This document shows, piece by piece, positions 48,433 to 57,040 of a DNA stretch of 64,000 nt. The DNA is taken from positions 62,001-126,000 of the forward strand of contig CADEFT010000008.1 in the NCBI GenBank assembly GCA_902826685.1, given 5' to 3'. The notes under the pieces are model-generated. The model was not told where the DNA came from, did not search any database, and saw only the letters and a list, made by a program, of their open reading frames with translations. This DNA comes from an uncultured Acidobacteriota bacterium. GTDB lineage: Bacteria; Acidobacteriota; Terriglobia; Bryobacterales; Bryobacteraceae. A program made the translations under genes and the position numbers. Positions within the stretch are counted from its first letter, which is position 1, and each line of letters opens with the position of its first letter.

Positions 48433-49713
48433 TCAGCGTCCCAGCGCTTGGGCGGTTCGCGATTGAGCAACCTGCTCCGCGCGATAGCCGCCCTTGCTCT
48501 TGAAGTAAAAGAACAACCCCGCGAAGATCACCGAGAAGATCACCGGCAGCACGCCCACGTACCGGAACGCCGACGCCGCCCCGCTCGTTTCATACCACCC
48601 GCCCATGATCGGCAGCACGAATGCCACCGCCAGGTTTCCCGTCCCACCCATGATCGCCAGCAGCAGCGCGCCGCCGCGCGGGAACAGCTCCGACGTTACG
48701 CCCAGCATCGTCGGCCAGAAGTACGTCTTCCCCACGCCGAAAATCGTCGCCGCCACGAACGCCTCCACCGGCGTCTTCACCGCGCCCAGCATGAACAGCC
48801 CGACCGCCACCAGCACCGAGGAGATCGTCAACAACCCGAACGGCGAGAACTTGTGCGCCAGCGGCCCGCCGAAAAATCGCAGCACGAACATGATGCCCGC
48901 CGTGTACACCAGAATCAGAATGCCCTGCATGCCGGTGAGATTGGTAATCAGCGATCCCACCCATTGATCGGGCCCCAACTCGGTCGCCGCCGTCATCCAC
49001 ATGCAGACCCACAGCAGCAGGAACAGCGGCCGGAACGCCTCGCTCATCATCTGGCTGTTGGAAACGCCGGCCGTCACGCGTTCGGTCGCCGGGAACTGCT
49101 GCCCGCGGATCAGAAACAGATAATACAGCGCCGGGATCAGAATCGTGGCCAGCTTGATCTGCCACCCCAGCGTCATTGCCGCCGCCGGCACGCCCGGCTG
49201 ATCGAGTCCCATCATCTTGGTGATGAAGAACGCCGCCAGCCCGCCGATAATCAATCCGCCCGGCCACCACGCATGCAGGATGTTCATCTTGTGCGTCTTC
49301 TCGTTCGGATACATGGTCGAACAGAGTGGATTGATGACGCCTTCCACGAGCCCTTGGGAAAGGCCCAGCACCAGCATGCAGCCATAGAGGATCAGGAAAC
49401 CGGGTTCGCTCCAGTGATCGGTCACCGCCGCCGTGGCGCGCGGCGCCAACAGGATTCCGCCCACCGCCGCGATATAGCCCCAACTCGACATCGCCAGCAG
49501 CCGCCGCATGCCGAAGAAATCCACCAGCGATCCGCCAATCAGAATCGACAAAGTGAAGCCCCAGAACGCCGGGCTCAACACCAGTCCGATCTGTTCCTTG
49601 TTCAAATGAAAATCCGCGCCCAAGGCGTCGAGAATATCCCCGCGGATCGAGAACACCATCGACGTGGTGACCAGCGCGACACAACTGGCGAGGAACAACC
49701 GGCTCGGATTCAT
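48433..49713 (-). CDS. MFS transporter, sugar-type (FucP/NarK-like branch uncertain)
   Basis: A 426-residue inner-membrane protein with about 12 membrane segments. Features include GDILDALGADFHLNKEQIG after TM1, GGSLVDFFGMRRLL (the conserved loop of the superfamily) and NILHAWWPGGLIIGG in the centre, a pattern common in sugar-type MFS proteins of Acidobacteria and Planctomycetes. The substrate is unknown. The stop directly abuts the rhodanese gene's stop (convergent). Confidence 0.88.
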   Translation of the reverse strand: MNPSRLFLASCVALVTTSMVFSIRGDILDALGADFHLNKEQIGLVLSPAFWGFTLSILIGGSLVDFFGMRRLLAMSSWGYIAAVGGILLAPRATAAVTDHWSEPGFLILYGCMLVLGLSQGLVEGVINPLCSTMYPNEKTHKMNILHAWWPGGLIIGGLAAFFITKMMGLDQPGVPAAAMTLGWQIKLATILIPALYYLFLIRGQQFPATERVTAGVSNSQMMSEAFRPLFLLLWVCMWMTAATELGPDQWVGSLITNLTGMQGILILVYTAGIMFVLRFFGGPLAHKFSPFGLLTISSVLVAVGLFMLGAVKTPVEAFVAATIFGVGKTYFWPTMLGVTSELFPRGGALLLAIMGGTGNLAVAFVLPIMGGWYETSGAASAFRYVGVLPVIFSVIFAGLFFYFKSKGGYRAEQVAQSRTAQALGR

Positions 49714-49788
49714 CAGGGACAGTGTACATCAGGGCCGCGCGGCCGCCGCCGTCGTTGGTACTGGGATAATAGGATCTGGAAAGCGCTT

Positions 49789-50346
49789 GTGCCCATTACG
49801 TTTCCAGATCAATTGATTTCTTCGCTTTCGGCCGCCATCGGCGTACTGACGGCCATGATCACACCCGCCCTGCTTATCTCAGCCTCGGGTATGTACATTC
49901 TTTCCACTTCCAATCGCCTCGGCCGCGTTGTCGATCGCGTGCGCGCCATCTCCGACCGGATGGATTCGCTTATGCACGAGCAGGAAGGGTTGGAGCTCAT
50001 CGAGGAGCGCAAGGCCGCTTTAATGGACCAGATGCGCCGCCAAAGCGCGCGGGCCGGTCTGCTGCAGCGCGCCCTCACCGTCTTCTATCTCGCCTCGGCC
50101 GTCTTCGTGCTCACTTCGCTCGCCATCGGCCTCGACGCGCTTTCCGGCGTTTCCGGGCTGCACTGGCTGCCGGTCAGCTTCGGTATGGGCGGCGCCTGCT
50201 GCCTGCTTTACGGCTCGGTGCTGCTGATCACCGAAGCGCGCATTGCCGTCAACAGCCTCAATGAGGAAATGGTATTCCTGAACAGGTTGGTCGAGACCAA
50301 TTCCGCCAGAGGCAAAATGAACCATGGCATCCCTGTCAATCGATGA
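49789..50346 (+). CDS. DUF2721 membrane protein
   Basis: A 185-residue protein with three hydrophobic segments: an N-terminal one (VLTAMITPALLISASGMYIL), then LTVFYLASAVFVLTSLAIGL and SFGMGGACCLLYGSVLLIT. Between the first two is a charged helical loop with TSNRLGRVVDRVRAISD, the hallmark of DUF2721. The start is GTG 49789, since no ATG precedes the first segment. The function is unknown. The 3' end overlaps the following gene by 23 bp in another frame, so both are probably on one transcript. Confidence 0.82.
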   Translation: MPITFPDQLISSLSAAIGVLTAMITPALLISASGMYILSTSNRLGRVVDRVRAISDRMDSLMHEQEGLELIEERKAALMDQMRRQSARAGLLQRALTVFYLASAVFVLTSLAIGLDALSGVSGLHWLPVSFGMGGACCLLYGSVLLITEARIAVNSLNEEMVFLNRLVETNSARGKMNHGIPVNR

Positions 50347-51325
50347 AATCGACCGCATCTCGGCCATGCCCAACGGGCCCGAGCGCAACTTCGAGATCAC
50401 CCGGACCTACCACCTGCTCTCGGCCGCGATTGCCGGACGCATCCCCGGCGGCTGCAATTGGTGTACCTATGCCGCCTGGGCTTCCCGCCAGGCCGGCCAG
50501 ACCATCCGCCGCCAGGATCTGACGGCCGCGCTGATGCGCCACCCCCTGCTTGGCGCCGCGCTGAAGGATTTCCACGCCACCACCGGGATTAGCCAGGCGC
50601 AACTGGCTCCCGTCGTCGATGCCGTGCTTCGCGAGATTGAGCCTTTTCGCCAGGCGAGCGAGGCCGTCGGCCGCGGTAACCGGAAAGTCTTTGCCGAAAT
50701 CGCCCGCGAGTTCGCCCGCTTCCTGCGCGATTTTCCGGAGGGCGCCCCGCGCGATGAGATGGCCATTGACGACTTCACTGCCGTCCTTGTGAGCGGGCCG
50801 CCGCCCGACGGGCAGGATCTGCTCAAGACCGCTTTCCGGCACTTATACGAAGCCTTGTACGCCACCGGCAAGGCACGTATCGAGCTGCTGTTGATGTCCA
50901 ACCTCTACGTCGGCCTGCATGAGCAGGAGCGTCTGCAGCCGGAAATTCTCGAATCCCTCGATGCGGCCGCCTCGGCCTCCGAACCCATCAAGGCCGCTCT
51001 CTTCAACGTCACGCCGCATGCCGCCATGGTGCGCGAGATTCGCACCATCGCCCGCATCGTCGTCACTCAGAAGCTCATGACGCTTGAGCTGCCCGGCGAG
51101 ACGCTGCGCCTCGGCCAGGATCTGGCCAAGTCCTACCCGCCAAGCCTCCTCGATCTCGAAAACGACGAGCTTCGGGCGCTGGTCGCCCAGGTCGATCCCA
51201 ATGCCGCCGGAACCGCCGGCTCGGGCGCGCTTGAGTGGGCCAATTTCAATGAACGCATGAACTTCATCGCCGAGCTCTTCCGCACCCATCACGAAACGGC
51301 GGCGTTATTCCTGGAACCGTCCTGA
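50324..51325 (+). CDS. Hypothetical protein with NWCTYAAWAS motif
   Basis: A 333-residue cytoplasmic, mostly helical protein that I do not recognise. A conspicuous N-terminal stretch, AGRIPGGCNWCTYAAWASRQ around residues 37-56, contains a Cys-x-x-Cys pair (C44, C47) and looks conserved. The remainder has regular amphipathic helices and no further motif. There is no signal peptide. The ATG at 50324 lies inside the end of the DUF2721 gene. It lies 37 bp ahead of the NRAMP-like gene and may share its transcript, but nothing in the sequence links it to metal transport. Confidence 0.68.
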   Translation: MASLSIDEIDRISAMPNGPERNFEITRTYHLLSAAIAGRIPGGCNWCTYAAWASRQAGQTIRRQDLTAALMRHPLLGAALKDFHATTGISQAQLAPVVDAVLREIEPFRQASEAVGRGNRKVFAEIAREFARFLRDFPEGAPRDEMAIDDFTAVLVSGPPPDGQDLLKTAFRHLYEALYATGKARIELLLMSNLYVGLHEQERLQPEILESLDAAASASEPIKAALFNVTPHAAMVREIRTIARIVVTQKLMTLELPGETLRLGQDLAKSYPPSLLDLENDELRALVAQVDPNAAGTAGSGALEWANFNERMNFIAELFRTHHETAALFLEPS

Positions 51326-51362
51326 ACCGGAACGGTTTCGGTTTTCTGATACGCTAGCTCCA

Positions 51363-52754
51363 ATGCCGACATCCACGTCCAAGCCGGCGCCCGTCGCTCC
51401 CGTTCTGAAAAATCCCTATGCCTACGACGCGCGCGATGTCGAGCAGCCTCCTCAAACCTTCCGCGGTTCCCTCAAGCGCATCGGCCCGGGCATGATCCTG
51501 TCGGCGTCCATCGTCGGCTCGGGCGAACTGATCGCCACCACCACCCTCGGCGCCGAAGTCGGCTACATCGCCCTCTGGGTCATTCTCATCAGTTGCATCA
51601 TCAAGCCGTCGGTGCAATCGGAACTGGGCCGCTACACCATCGCCACCGGCGAGACCGGGCTGCAGGGATTCAATCACGTGCCGGGTCCGCGCCTGTTGGG
51701 GGTCAACTGGATCGTCTGGATGTGGTCGTTCATGGTGCTGATGACCATGTTCCAGATCGGAGCCATGTTTGGCGGCGTCGCCCAGGTGCTGAGCCAACTG
51801 GTGCCTTCGGTCGATGTCCGCATGTGGGTGCCGGGCCTGGCCGCCATTACGCTGGCGCTACTGCTGAGCGGCGGCTATGAACGCGTGGAGAAACTGGCCA
51901 CCATCAAGGTCGGTCTTTTCACCATGCTCACCTTTATGTGCGCCGTTCTCCTGATGTGGCAGCCGGAAAATTTCAGTTGGGCGCAACTCGCCGACGGTTT
52001 GAAATTCAAACTTCCGCCGGAAGGATTAACCACCGCCGTCGCCGTATTCGGCATTACTGGTGTCGGCGCGGCGGAGTTGTTCATGTATCCCTACTGGTGC
52101 GTGGAAAAAGGCTACGCGCGTTTCACCGGACCGCGCGACGGAACCCCACAATGGCGCCACCGCGCGATCGGCTGGACCGGCGTCATGAACCTCGACATTC
52201 TGGCGTCGATGGTCATTTACATGGTGGCGACGGTGGCGTTCTACCTATTGGGTGCGGGCGTTTTGCACTCCCGAGGGCTGGTACCGGCCGCGAAGGATAT
52301 GATTCCGGTTTTATCCAATATGTACACGCAAACTCTGGGATCGTGGTCGGTGTGGCTGTTCTATCTGGGCGCCATCGCTACTCTTTATGGTACGATCTTC
52401 GCCGCAACTGCCGCCAACGCAAGGGTTTACGCCGACATGGCACGGCTGCTCGGATTCTTTTCAGGCGAGGATTATGCCGCCCGCTGCCGTTGGCGCAATG
52501 GCTTTATCTGGGTGCTTGTGGCCATTCCCGTGGCCCTTTTCTATTGGTCTCAATCCCCGGTGTGGATGGTGAAATTGGGCGGATTGGCCCAGGCCTGCAT
52601 GTTGCCCATTATCGCCATTGGCGCGCTATATCTTAGATTCAAAAGGCTGCCAGGAGAGGTAGCGCCAAGCCTCGGCGTGACCGTCGCCTTCTGCGCCGCT
52701 TCGCTGCTGATCATCGCGGCCATGGTCTATTCGGCAATATTGGCCACACGCTAA
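51363..52754 (+). CDS. NRAMP-like transporter lacking canonical metal-binding motifs
   Basis: A 463-residue inner-membrane protein with about 11 membrane segments and the overall NRAMP pattern (RIGPGMILSASIVGSGELIATT at TM1, then IIKPSVQSELGRYTIATGE). The canonical DPGN of TM1 is VGSGE-like here, and the TM6 MPH motif reads MYPYWCVEKGY. Both are metal ligands in true Mn/Fe NRAMPs, so the substrate could be another ion, for example magnesium as in NRAMP-related transporters, or something else. A structured RNA with a strong terminator follows the gene. Confidence 0.85.
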   Translation: MPTSTSKPAPVAPVLKNPYAYDARDVEQPPQTFRGSLKRIGPGMILSASIVGSGELIATTTLGAEVGYIALWVILISCIIKPSVQSELGRYTIATGETGLQGFNHVPGPRLLGVNWIVWMWSFMVLMTMFQIGAMFGGVAQVLSQLVPSVDVRMWVPGLAAITLALLLSGGYERVEKLATIKVGLFTMLTFMCAVLLMWQPENFSWAQLADGLKFKLPPEGLTTAVAVFGITGVGAAELFMYPYWCVEKGYARFTGPRDGTPQWRHRAIGWTGVMNLDILASMVIYMVATVAFYLLGAGVLHSRGLVPAAKDMIPVLSNMYTQTLGSWSVWLFYLGAIATLYGTIFAATAANARVYADMARLLGFFSGEDYAARCRWRNGFIWVLVAIPVALFYWSQSPVWMVKLGGLAQACMLPIIAIGALYLRFKRLPGEVAPSLGVTVAFCAASLLIIAAMVYSAILATR

Positions 52755-52811
52755 CCGTATTTTTTTTCCAATTTCGCTATCGTAAGCTCGCCCGGATTGT
52801 TGTATGATAAT

Positions 52812-52936
52812 TTCAACTCCACAACCTGAAAGCACTGCTTCAGGTCACTGAACGCATGCCGGAAGGTTTGGCCGTTGTGCGAGAGCGCAGCGCGCCAGCC
52901 GGTGAGCATCTTCCTCCGAGTGCTCACCGGCTTTTT
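52812..52936 (+). ncRNA. Candidate structured small RNA or 3'-UTR element
   Basis: About 125 bp between convergent genes hold three consecutive hairpins: CCTGA-A-AGC / GCT-TCAGG with an ACT loop (52825-52844), GTTGTGC-GAGA-GCGCAGC with a GNRA tetraloop (52874-52891) and a terminator. A GATAAT -10-like box lies at 52806-52811, but no good -35 is evident. It could be an independent sRNA or a long 3' end of the NRAMP-like transcript. No match to a known RNA family was recognised. Confidence 0.4.
52897..52936 (+). terminator. Strong rho-independent terminator
   Basis: A perfect 12-bp stem, AGCCGGTGAGCA (52897-52908) with TGCTCACCGGCT (52921-52932), a 12-nt loop, and a T run ending at 52936. The T run is on the + strand only, so it ends + strand transcripts (NRAMP-like gene or the small RNA). 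Confidence 0.9.
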
Positions 52937-52995
52937 ATTGCAAACCCCGTTTAATTAAGACCGCTAATGAAACTAATTCCGAGTACCAGTGGTCC

Positions 52996-53964
52996 CTATA
53001 TTCCGGGTCTCGTGATATGAAAGAGTATCTGCGGCGGTACATACCGAGCGACCGTTTGGCCCCATCGGCTTGTGAGCGCCGCCCTCAAAAAAGCCGCCGT
53101 GCGCAGCGACGGCCGTAATCGATTCCTGCAGTTCCGCAGATGCTCCCGCGGGTCCGATTCCATCGCCGCCGCCTGCCCCGCGAGCGACCCCGTCACCAGC
53201 GCGCCCAGAATCCCCGACCCCGTGAACGGATCAATGAACGACAACTGATCCCCGGCCAGATAACGATTCCCGGCATCCGATGTCAACCGGTTTCCGAAAA
53301 CGAGTGGTCCGGTCTTCATCCACGCCATCGACTGGCGCAGTCCCATCAGCCGGCGGGCGAGCGGGGCGTGCCCATTGACGTACGCATCGATGTCGAAGTT
53401 CAGCCCCGCCAGTGCCGGTTCCGGCGCCAGTCCACACACGTTGGTATAGCCGTTCTCGATCGCGCTGACACCCACATAGGAATAGCCGGGCAGAAAGTAG
53501 AGCTCCATTGCGTCGTTTGCGGGTCCGGAAAAATGCGCTTTGAATCCGAAAAGGCGCCGCCCTTTCGGAGCCGCGTCCTTGCGTCCGGTGGCGATCACGT
53601 GGCCGTGCTGGGCGTGCTCGCGGCAGAGTTGCGCCCCGCGGCTGAGCGCTTGATCGAGAAGCAGGCGATCGAACGCATGGCGGCTCAATCCATGCGCGGG
53701 CTCCGGGAACCGGGCCGTGCGCGCGCGATCGCCGAAGAACAGGCTCATCCGTTCGAGCCGCGCCGGCCGCAGGCTTGCGAAAGGCGACGTGAGCCCGTAC
53801 CGGTCGAGCATCTCCACCACCTCGGGCGAGAGGAATTCGCCGCAGACTTTATGACGGGGAAACGGCGATTTCTCGAAGATCTCCACCGCCGCGCCGGCCT
53901 CGAGCGCCGCCATCGCCGCGAAACTTCCCGCCGGACCCGCTCCCACAACGCGCACCACCGCCAT
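52996..53964 (-). CDS. FAD-dependent oxidoreductase (geranylgeranyl reductase / halogenase-like)
   Basis: A 322-residue flavoprotein. The N-terminal dinucleotide motif is VVGAGPAGSFAA, followed by EIFEKSPFPRHKVCGEFLSPEV, which is typical of the geranylgeranyl-reductase family. The second FAD motif is LAGDQLSFIDPFTGSGI. The family reduces isoprenoids or hydroxylates/halogenates aromatic compounds; the substrate is not predictable. ATG 53964 is chosen because the dinucleotide motif begins right after it. Its start is 14 bp from the divergent aminotransferase gene. Confidence 0.88.
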   Translation of the reverse strand: MAVVRVVGAGPAGSFAAMAALEAGAAVEIFEKSPFPRHKVCGEFLSPEVVEMLDRYGLTSPFASLRPARLERMSLFFGDRARTARFPEPAHGLSRHAFDRLLLDQALSRGAQLCREHAQHGHVIATGRKDAAPKGRRLFGFKAHFSGPANDAMELYFLPGYSYVGVSAIENGYTNVCGLAPEPALAGLNFDIDAYVNGHAPLARRLMGLRQSMAWMKTGPLVFGNRLTSDAGNRYLAGDQLSFIDPFTGSGILGALVTGSLAGQAAAMESDPREHLRNCRNRLRPSLRTAAFLRAALTSRWGQTVARYVPPQILFHITRPGI

Positions 53965-53977
53965 ACAATGAAAGTTT

Positions 53978-55162
53978 ATGCCCATCGAGTCCGCGGAGTT
54001 TTACCGCATTCAGAAACTGCCACCTTACGTGTTTGCCGTCACCAATGAGATGAAGGCGAAACTGCGGGCGGCGCAATATGACGTTGTCGATTTCGGAATG
54101 GGGAACCCGGATGGCGCCACGCCCCGGGTGATCGTGCAAAAGATGGCCGAGGCGGCGCGCAACTCCCGCAATCACCGTTACTCCATGTCGCGCGGGCTGC
54201 CCAACCTGCGTCTGGAAATCTGCAAGCGCTATGAGCGCAATTACGGCGTCAAGCTCGATCATGAGACCGAAGCCATTTCCACCATCGGCGCCAAGGATGC
54301 CCTGGCGCACCTGCTGTTCGCCGTCATCGGACCCGGCGACGCGGTGGTCTCGCCGAATCCCGCCTACCCTATTCACCAGTACGGCGTCATCATGGCCGAA
54401 GGCCATGCCTGCATGCTGCCCATGCCGAATCCGGCCGAGTTCCTCAACCGGCTGGAGGATCTCTACAAGACTTCCAATCGCAAGCCGAAGATGATTCTGA
54501 TCTCGTTTCCGCACAATCCGACGACGCATTGCGTGGATCTCGATTACTTCAAGAACATCATCGCCCTGGCCGCCAAGCACGGCACCATGGTGGTTCACGA
54601 TTTCGCTTATGCCGATCTCGGCTTCGACGGCTACAAGCCGCCCAGCATCCTGCAGGTCGATGGCGCCAAGGAATACGCGGTCGAGATCTTTTCCATGTCC
54701 AAGAGTTACAACATGGCCGGATGGCGTGTGGGTTTCTGCCTGGGCAATCCGAAAATGATCAAGGCTCTGGCGCGCATCAAAAGCTATCTCGATTACGGCA
54801 TCTTTCAGCCCCTTCAGATCGCGTCCATCATCGCCCTGCGCGAGTGCGAGGAAGAAACGCGCAAGATCTGCAACGTATATCAGAAGCGGCGCGACGTATT
54901 GGTGGAAGGCTTGAACCGCGCCGGCTGGCCGGTCGAGCCGCCCAAGGGATCCATGTTCCTCTGGGCCCCGATTCCGGAGCGGTTCCGCGATCTCGGTTCG
55001 CTCGAGTTTTCCAAGCTCATCCTCGAAAGGGCGCTGGTCGGCGTGGCGCCCGGCATCGGCTTCGGGCCGCTTGGCGAAGGGCATGTAAGGTTCGCGCTGA
55101 TTGAAAACCATCAGCGCACGCGGCAGGCCATGCGCAACGTGAAGAAGTTTCTGGCGTCATGA
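53978..55162 (+). CDS. Class I/II PLP aminotransferase (AlaC-like)
   Basis: A 394-residue transaminase. The PLP lysine is in EIFSMSKSYNMAGWRVGF, with the upstream HDFAYADLGFDGY for cofactor contact and NPAYPIHQYG near the substrate site. The pattern matches AlaC-type glutamate-pyruvate aminotransferases, which make alanine from pyruvate. A related role in LL-diaminopimelate metabolism is the main alternative. Its stop overlaps the sulfatase start (ATGA at 55159-55162). Confidence 0.92.
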   Translation: MPIESAEFYRIQKLPPYVFAVTNEMKAKLRAAQYDVVDFGMGNPDGATPRVIVQKMAEAARNSRNHRYSMSRGLPNLRLEICKRYERNYGVKLDHETEAISTIGAKDALAHLLFAVIGPGDAVVSPNPAYPIHQYGVIMAEGHACMLPMPNPAEFLNRLEDLYKTSNRKPKMILISFPHNPTTHCVDLDYFKNIIALAAKHGTMVVHDFAYADLGFDGYKPPSILQVDGAKEYAVEIFSMSKSYNMAGWRVGFCLGNPKMIKALARIKSYLDYGIFQPLQIASIIALRECEEETRKICNVYQKRRDVLVEGLNRAGWPVEPPKGSMFLWAPIPERFRDLGSLEFSKLILERALVGVAPGIGFGPLGEGHVRFALIENHQRTRQAMRNVKKFLAS

Positions 55163-56886
55163 AACGCCGCCAGTTTCTTGCCGGACTCGGAGCCGCGGCC
55201 GCGCCCCTGCGCGCCGCCGGGCCCCGTCCCAATGTGCTGGTGATCCTCACCGACGATCAGGGCTATGGCGATTTCTCCTGCCACGGCAATCCCGTGCTGC
55301 GCACTCCAAATATGGACAAGCTGCATTCGGAGAGCGTGCGCTTCACCGATTTCCATGCCGCCCCCATGTGTACACCCACGCGCGGCCAACTGCTTTCGGG
55401 TGTCGACGCGCTGCGCAACAAAGCGACGTCGGTCACCGCCGGCCGCGCCGTTCTGCGCCGCGATCTGCCCACCATGGCCGATATCTTCCGCCGCGGCGGC
55501 TATCGCACCGGTATGTTCGGCAAATGGCACCTCGGCGACATGTACCCTTACCGGCCCATGGAACGCGGCTTTGAGACGGCGCAATATCATCTCGGTTGGG
55601 GCTTCTCTTCGGCGCCGGAATTCGACAACGATTATTTCAACGGCCGCTATCGCGACAACGGCGCGGTGAAAAGCTTCTCCGGCTACTGCACCGATTTCTG
55701 GTTCGGCCAGGCCACGGACTGGATGCGCCGCCAGCAGGCCGCCCGCCAGCCGTTTTTCTGCTATCTGCCCACCAACACGCCGCACGCGCCCAATTGGGTC
55801 GATGCCAGGTACTCCGATCCCTATGCCAAGCCCGGCCTGCCCAAAGAGTTCTTCGGCATGATCGCCAACCTGGATGAGAACCTCGGCCGCCTGGAGCAGT
55901 TTCTCAAAGACAGCGGCCTGCGCGAGAACACCGTCGTCGTGTTCATGACCGACAACGGCGGCACCCAGGGTACGCGCGTGTTTAACGCCAACATGCGCGC
56001 GCAGAAAACGCAAATCTACGATGGCGGCCATCGCGTGCCTTGCTTTGTCCGCTGGCCAAACGGGAAACTGCGCGCCCCCGGCGATGTCGATACGCCCGCG
56101 CAGATGCAGGACATACTGCCAACCCTGGCCGATCTCTGCTCGCTTGAAACCAAAACCCGCCTGGACGGCGTTTCCCTTGCGCCGTTGCTGCGCGGCACCG
56201 GTCCCATCGCCGATCGCCTGATGGTGGTGCAGTACGGGCAGGTGCCGAAGAAGTGGGATTCCGATGTGATCTGGGGCAAGTGGCGGCTGATCAAAGGCGA
56301 GGAGCTTTACGATTTCCGCGCCGACGTGAGCGAGAAGAATAACCTGGCCGCGGCCAACCCCGGCGTGGTCGCTCGGATGCGCGCCCATTATGAGCAATGG
56401 TGGGCGGCCCTCGAGCCCGGCCTGGCCGAGGCGTGTCCCTTGTCGATCGGCGCGCCGCAGGAAAATCCCGTCGTTCTTTCTTCGTCGGACTGGTGGGAGA
56501 TTTACGCCGACAACGTCGGCCATGTCTCGACCGCCGCCGGTGGTCCGCGCGGCGCTCACTGGACCGTGGCCGTCGAACGTTCCGGCAGCTATGAAATCGA
56601 GTTGGCGCGCTGGCCGTTCCATTTGAACCTGCCGCTCACCGCCGCCCGCGACGCGCAGAAGATGACCGCCGGTTCGTTACCCGCCGGAAAGGCGCTGCCC
56701 ATTGCCGGAGCGAAACTCGAAGTGGCGGGACAGAGTCTGTCGGCCAAGGCGCAGCCCGCCGACACCGCCGTCAAATTCCGGGTCAAATTGAAACGCGCCG
56801 CCTCGGCCACGCTGCACGGCTGGTTCATCGACGCCAACGGATCCGATGTCAGTGGAGCTTTCTACGCCCGCGTGAAGCGGGTCTGA
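55159..56886 (+). CDS. Arylsulfatase (type I, formylglycine), exported
   Basis: A 575-residue exported sulfatase. The N-terminus MKRRQFLAGLGAAAAPLRAA is Tat-like. The metal-binding DD at 32-33 is followed by the sulfatase signature CTPTR at 71-75, where C71 must be converted to formylglycine by a maturase. GTRVFNANMRAQKTQIYDGG and FGKWHLGD are further family marks. Residues after about 440 form an extra beta-rich C-terminal domain. It probably removes sulfate from polysaccharides; no maturase gene is in this window. It is coupled to the aminotransferase gene by a 4-bp overlap. Confidence 0.93.
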   Translation: MKRRQFLAGLGAAAAPLRAAGPRPNVLVILTDDQGYGDFSCHGNPVLRTPNMDKLHSESVRFTDFHAAPMCTPTRGQLLSGVDALRNKATSVTAGRAVLRRDLPTMADIFRRGGYRTGMFGKWHLGDMYPYRPMERGFETAQYHLGWGFSSAPEFDNDYFNGRYRDNGAVKSFSGYCTDFWFGQATDWMRRQQAARQPFFCYLPTNTPHAPNWVDARYSDPYAKPGLPKEFFGMIANLDENLGRLEQFLKDSGLRENTVVVFMTDNGGTQGTRVFNANMRAQKTQIYDGGHRVPCFVRWPNGKLRAPGDVDTPAQMQDILPTLADLCSLETKTRLDGVSLAPLLRGTGPIADRLMVVQYGQVPKKWDSDVIWGKWRLIKGEELYDFRADVSEKNNLAAANPGVVARMRAHYEQWWAALEPGLAEACPLSIGAPQENPVVLSSSDWWEIYADNVGHVSTAAGGPRGAHWTVAVERSGSYEIELARWPFHLNLPLTAARDAQKMTAGSLPAGKALPIAGAKLEVAGQSLSAKAQPADTAVKFRVKLKRAASATLHGWFIDANGSDVSGAFYARVKRV

Positions 56887-56895
56887 AATTGGAAC

Positions 56896-56930
56896 GGGGC
56901 CAGCGGACTTGACGGTATTCCGCTGACCCC
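56896..56930 (+). terminator. Possible terminator hairpin after the sulfatase gene
   Basis: GGGGC-CAGCGGA (56896-56907) pairs with TCCGCTG-A-CCCC (56919-56930) apart from one C-A mismatch, with an 11-nt loop. No T run follows, so it is at best a rho-dependent or weak terminator, or a transcript-stabilising stem. Confidence 0.4.
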
Positions 56931-56979
56931 GGAGGAACAGGTAAGTTGTTCTTTATTGAATAGTGCAGATTGCTCTCGA

Positions 56980-56997
56980 ATATTCTCCCCAGAATAT
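56980..56997. promoter_or_regulatory. Inverted repeat upstream of dprA
   Basis: ATATTCT-CCCC-AGAATAT, two perfect 7-bp arms around CCCC, 43 bp before the dprA ATG in a locally AT-rich stretch. Its position fits an operator. The binding protein is unknown, and no reliable promoter hexamers could be paired with it. Confidence 0.4.
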
Positions 56998-57040
56998 CCT
57001 GAGTAGAATCGCTGTCCGCTTCCCACACTCTATTCATAGA

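Noticed and set aside
48448..50346. 632-residue + strand frame across the MFS gene
   Set aside because: The first 440 residues are antisense to the MFS transporter and compositionally odd; only the DUF2721 part from GTG 49789 is kept.
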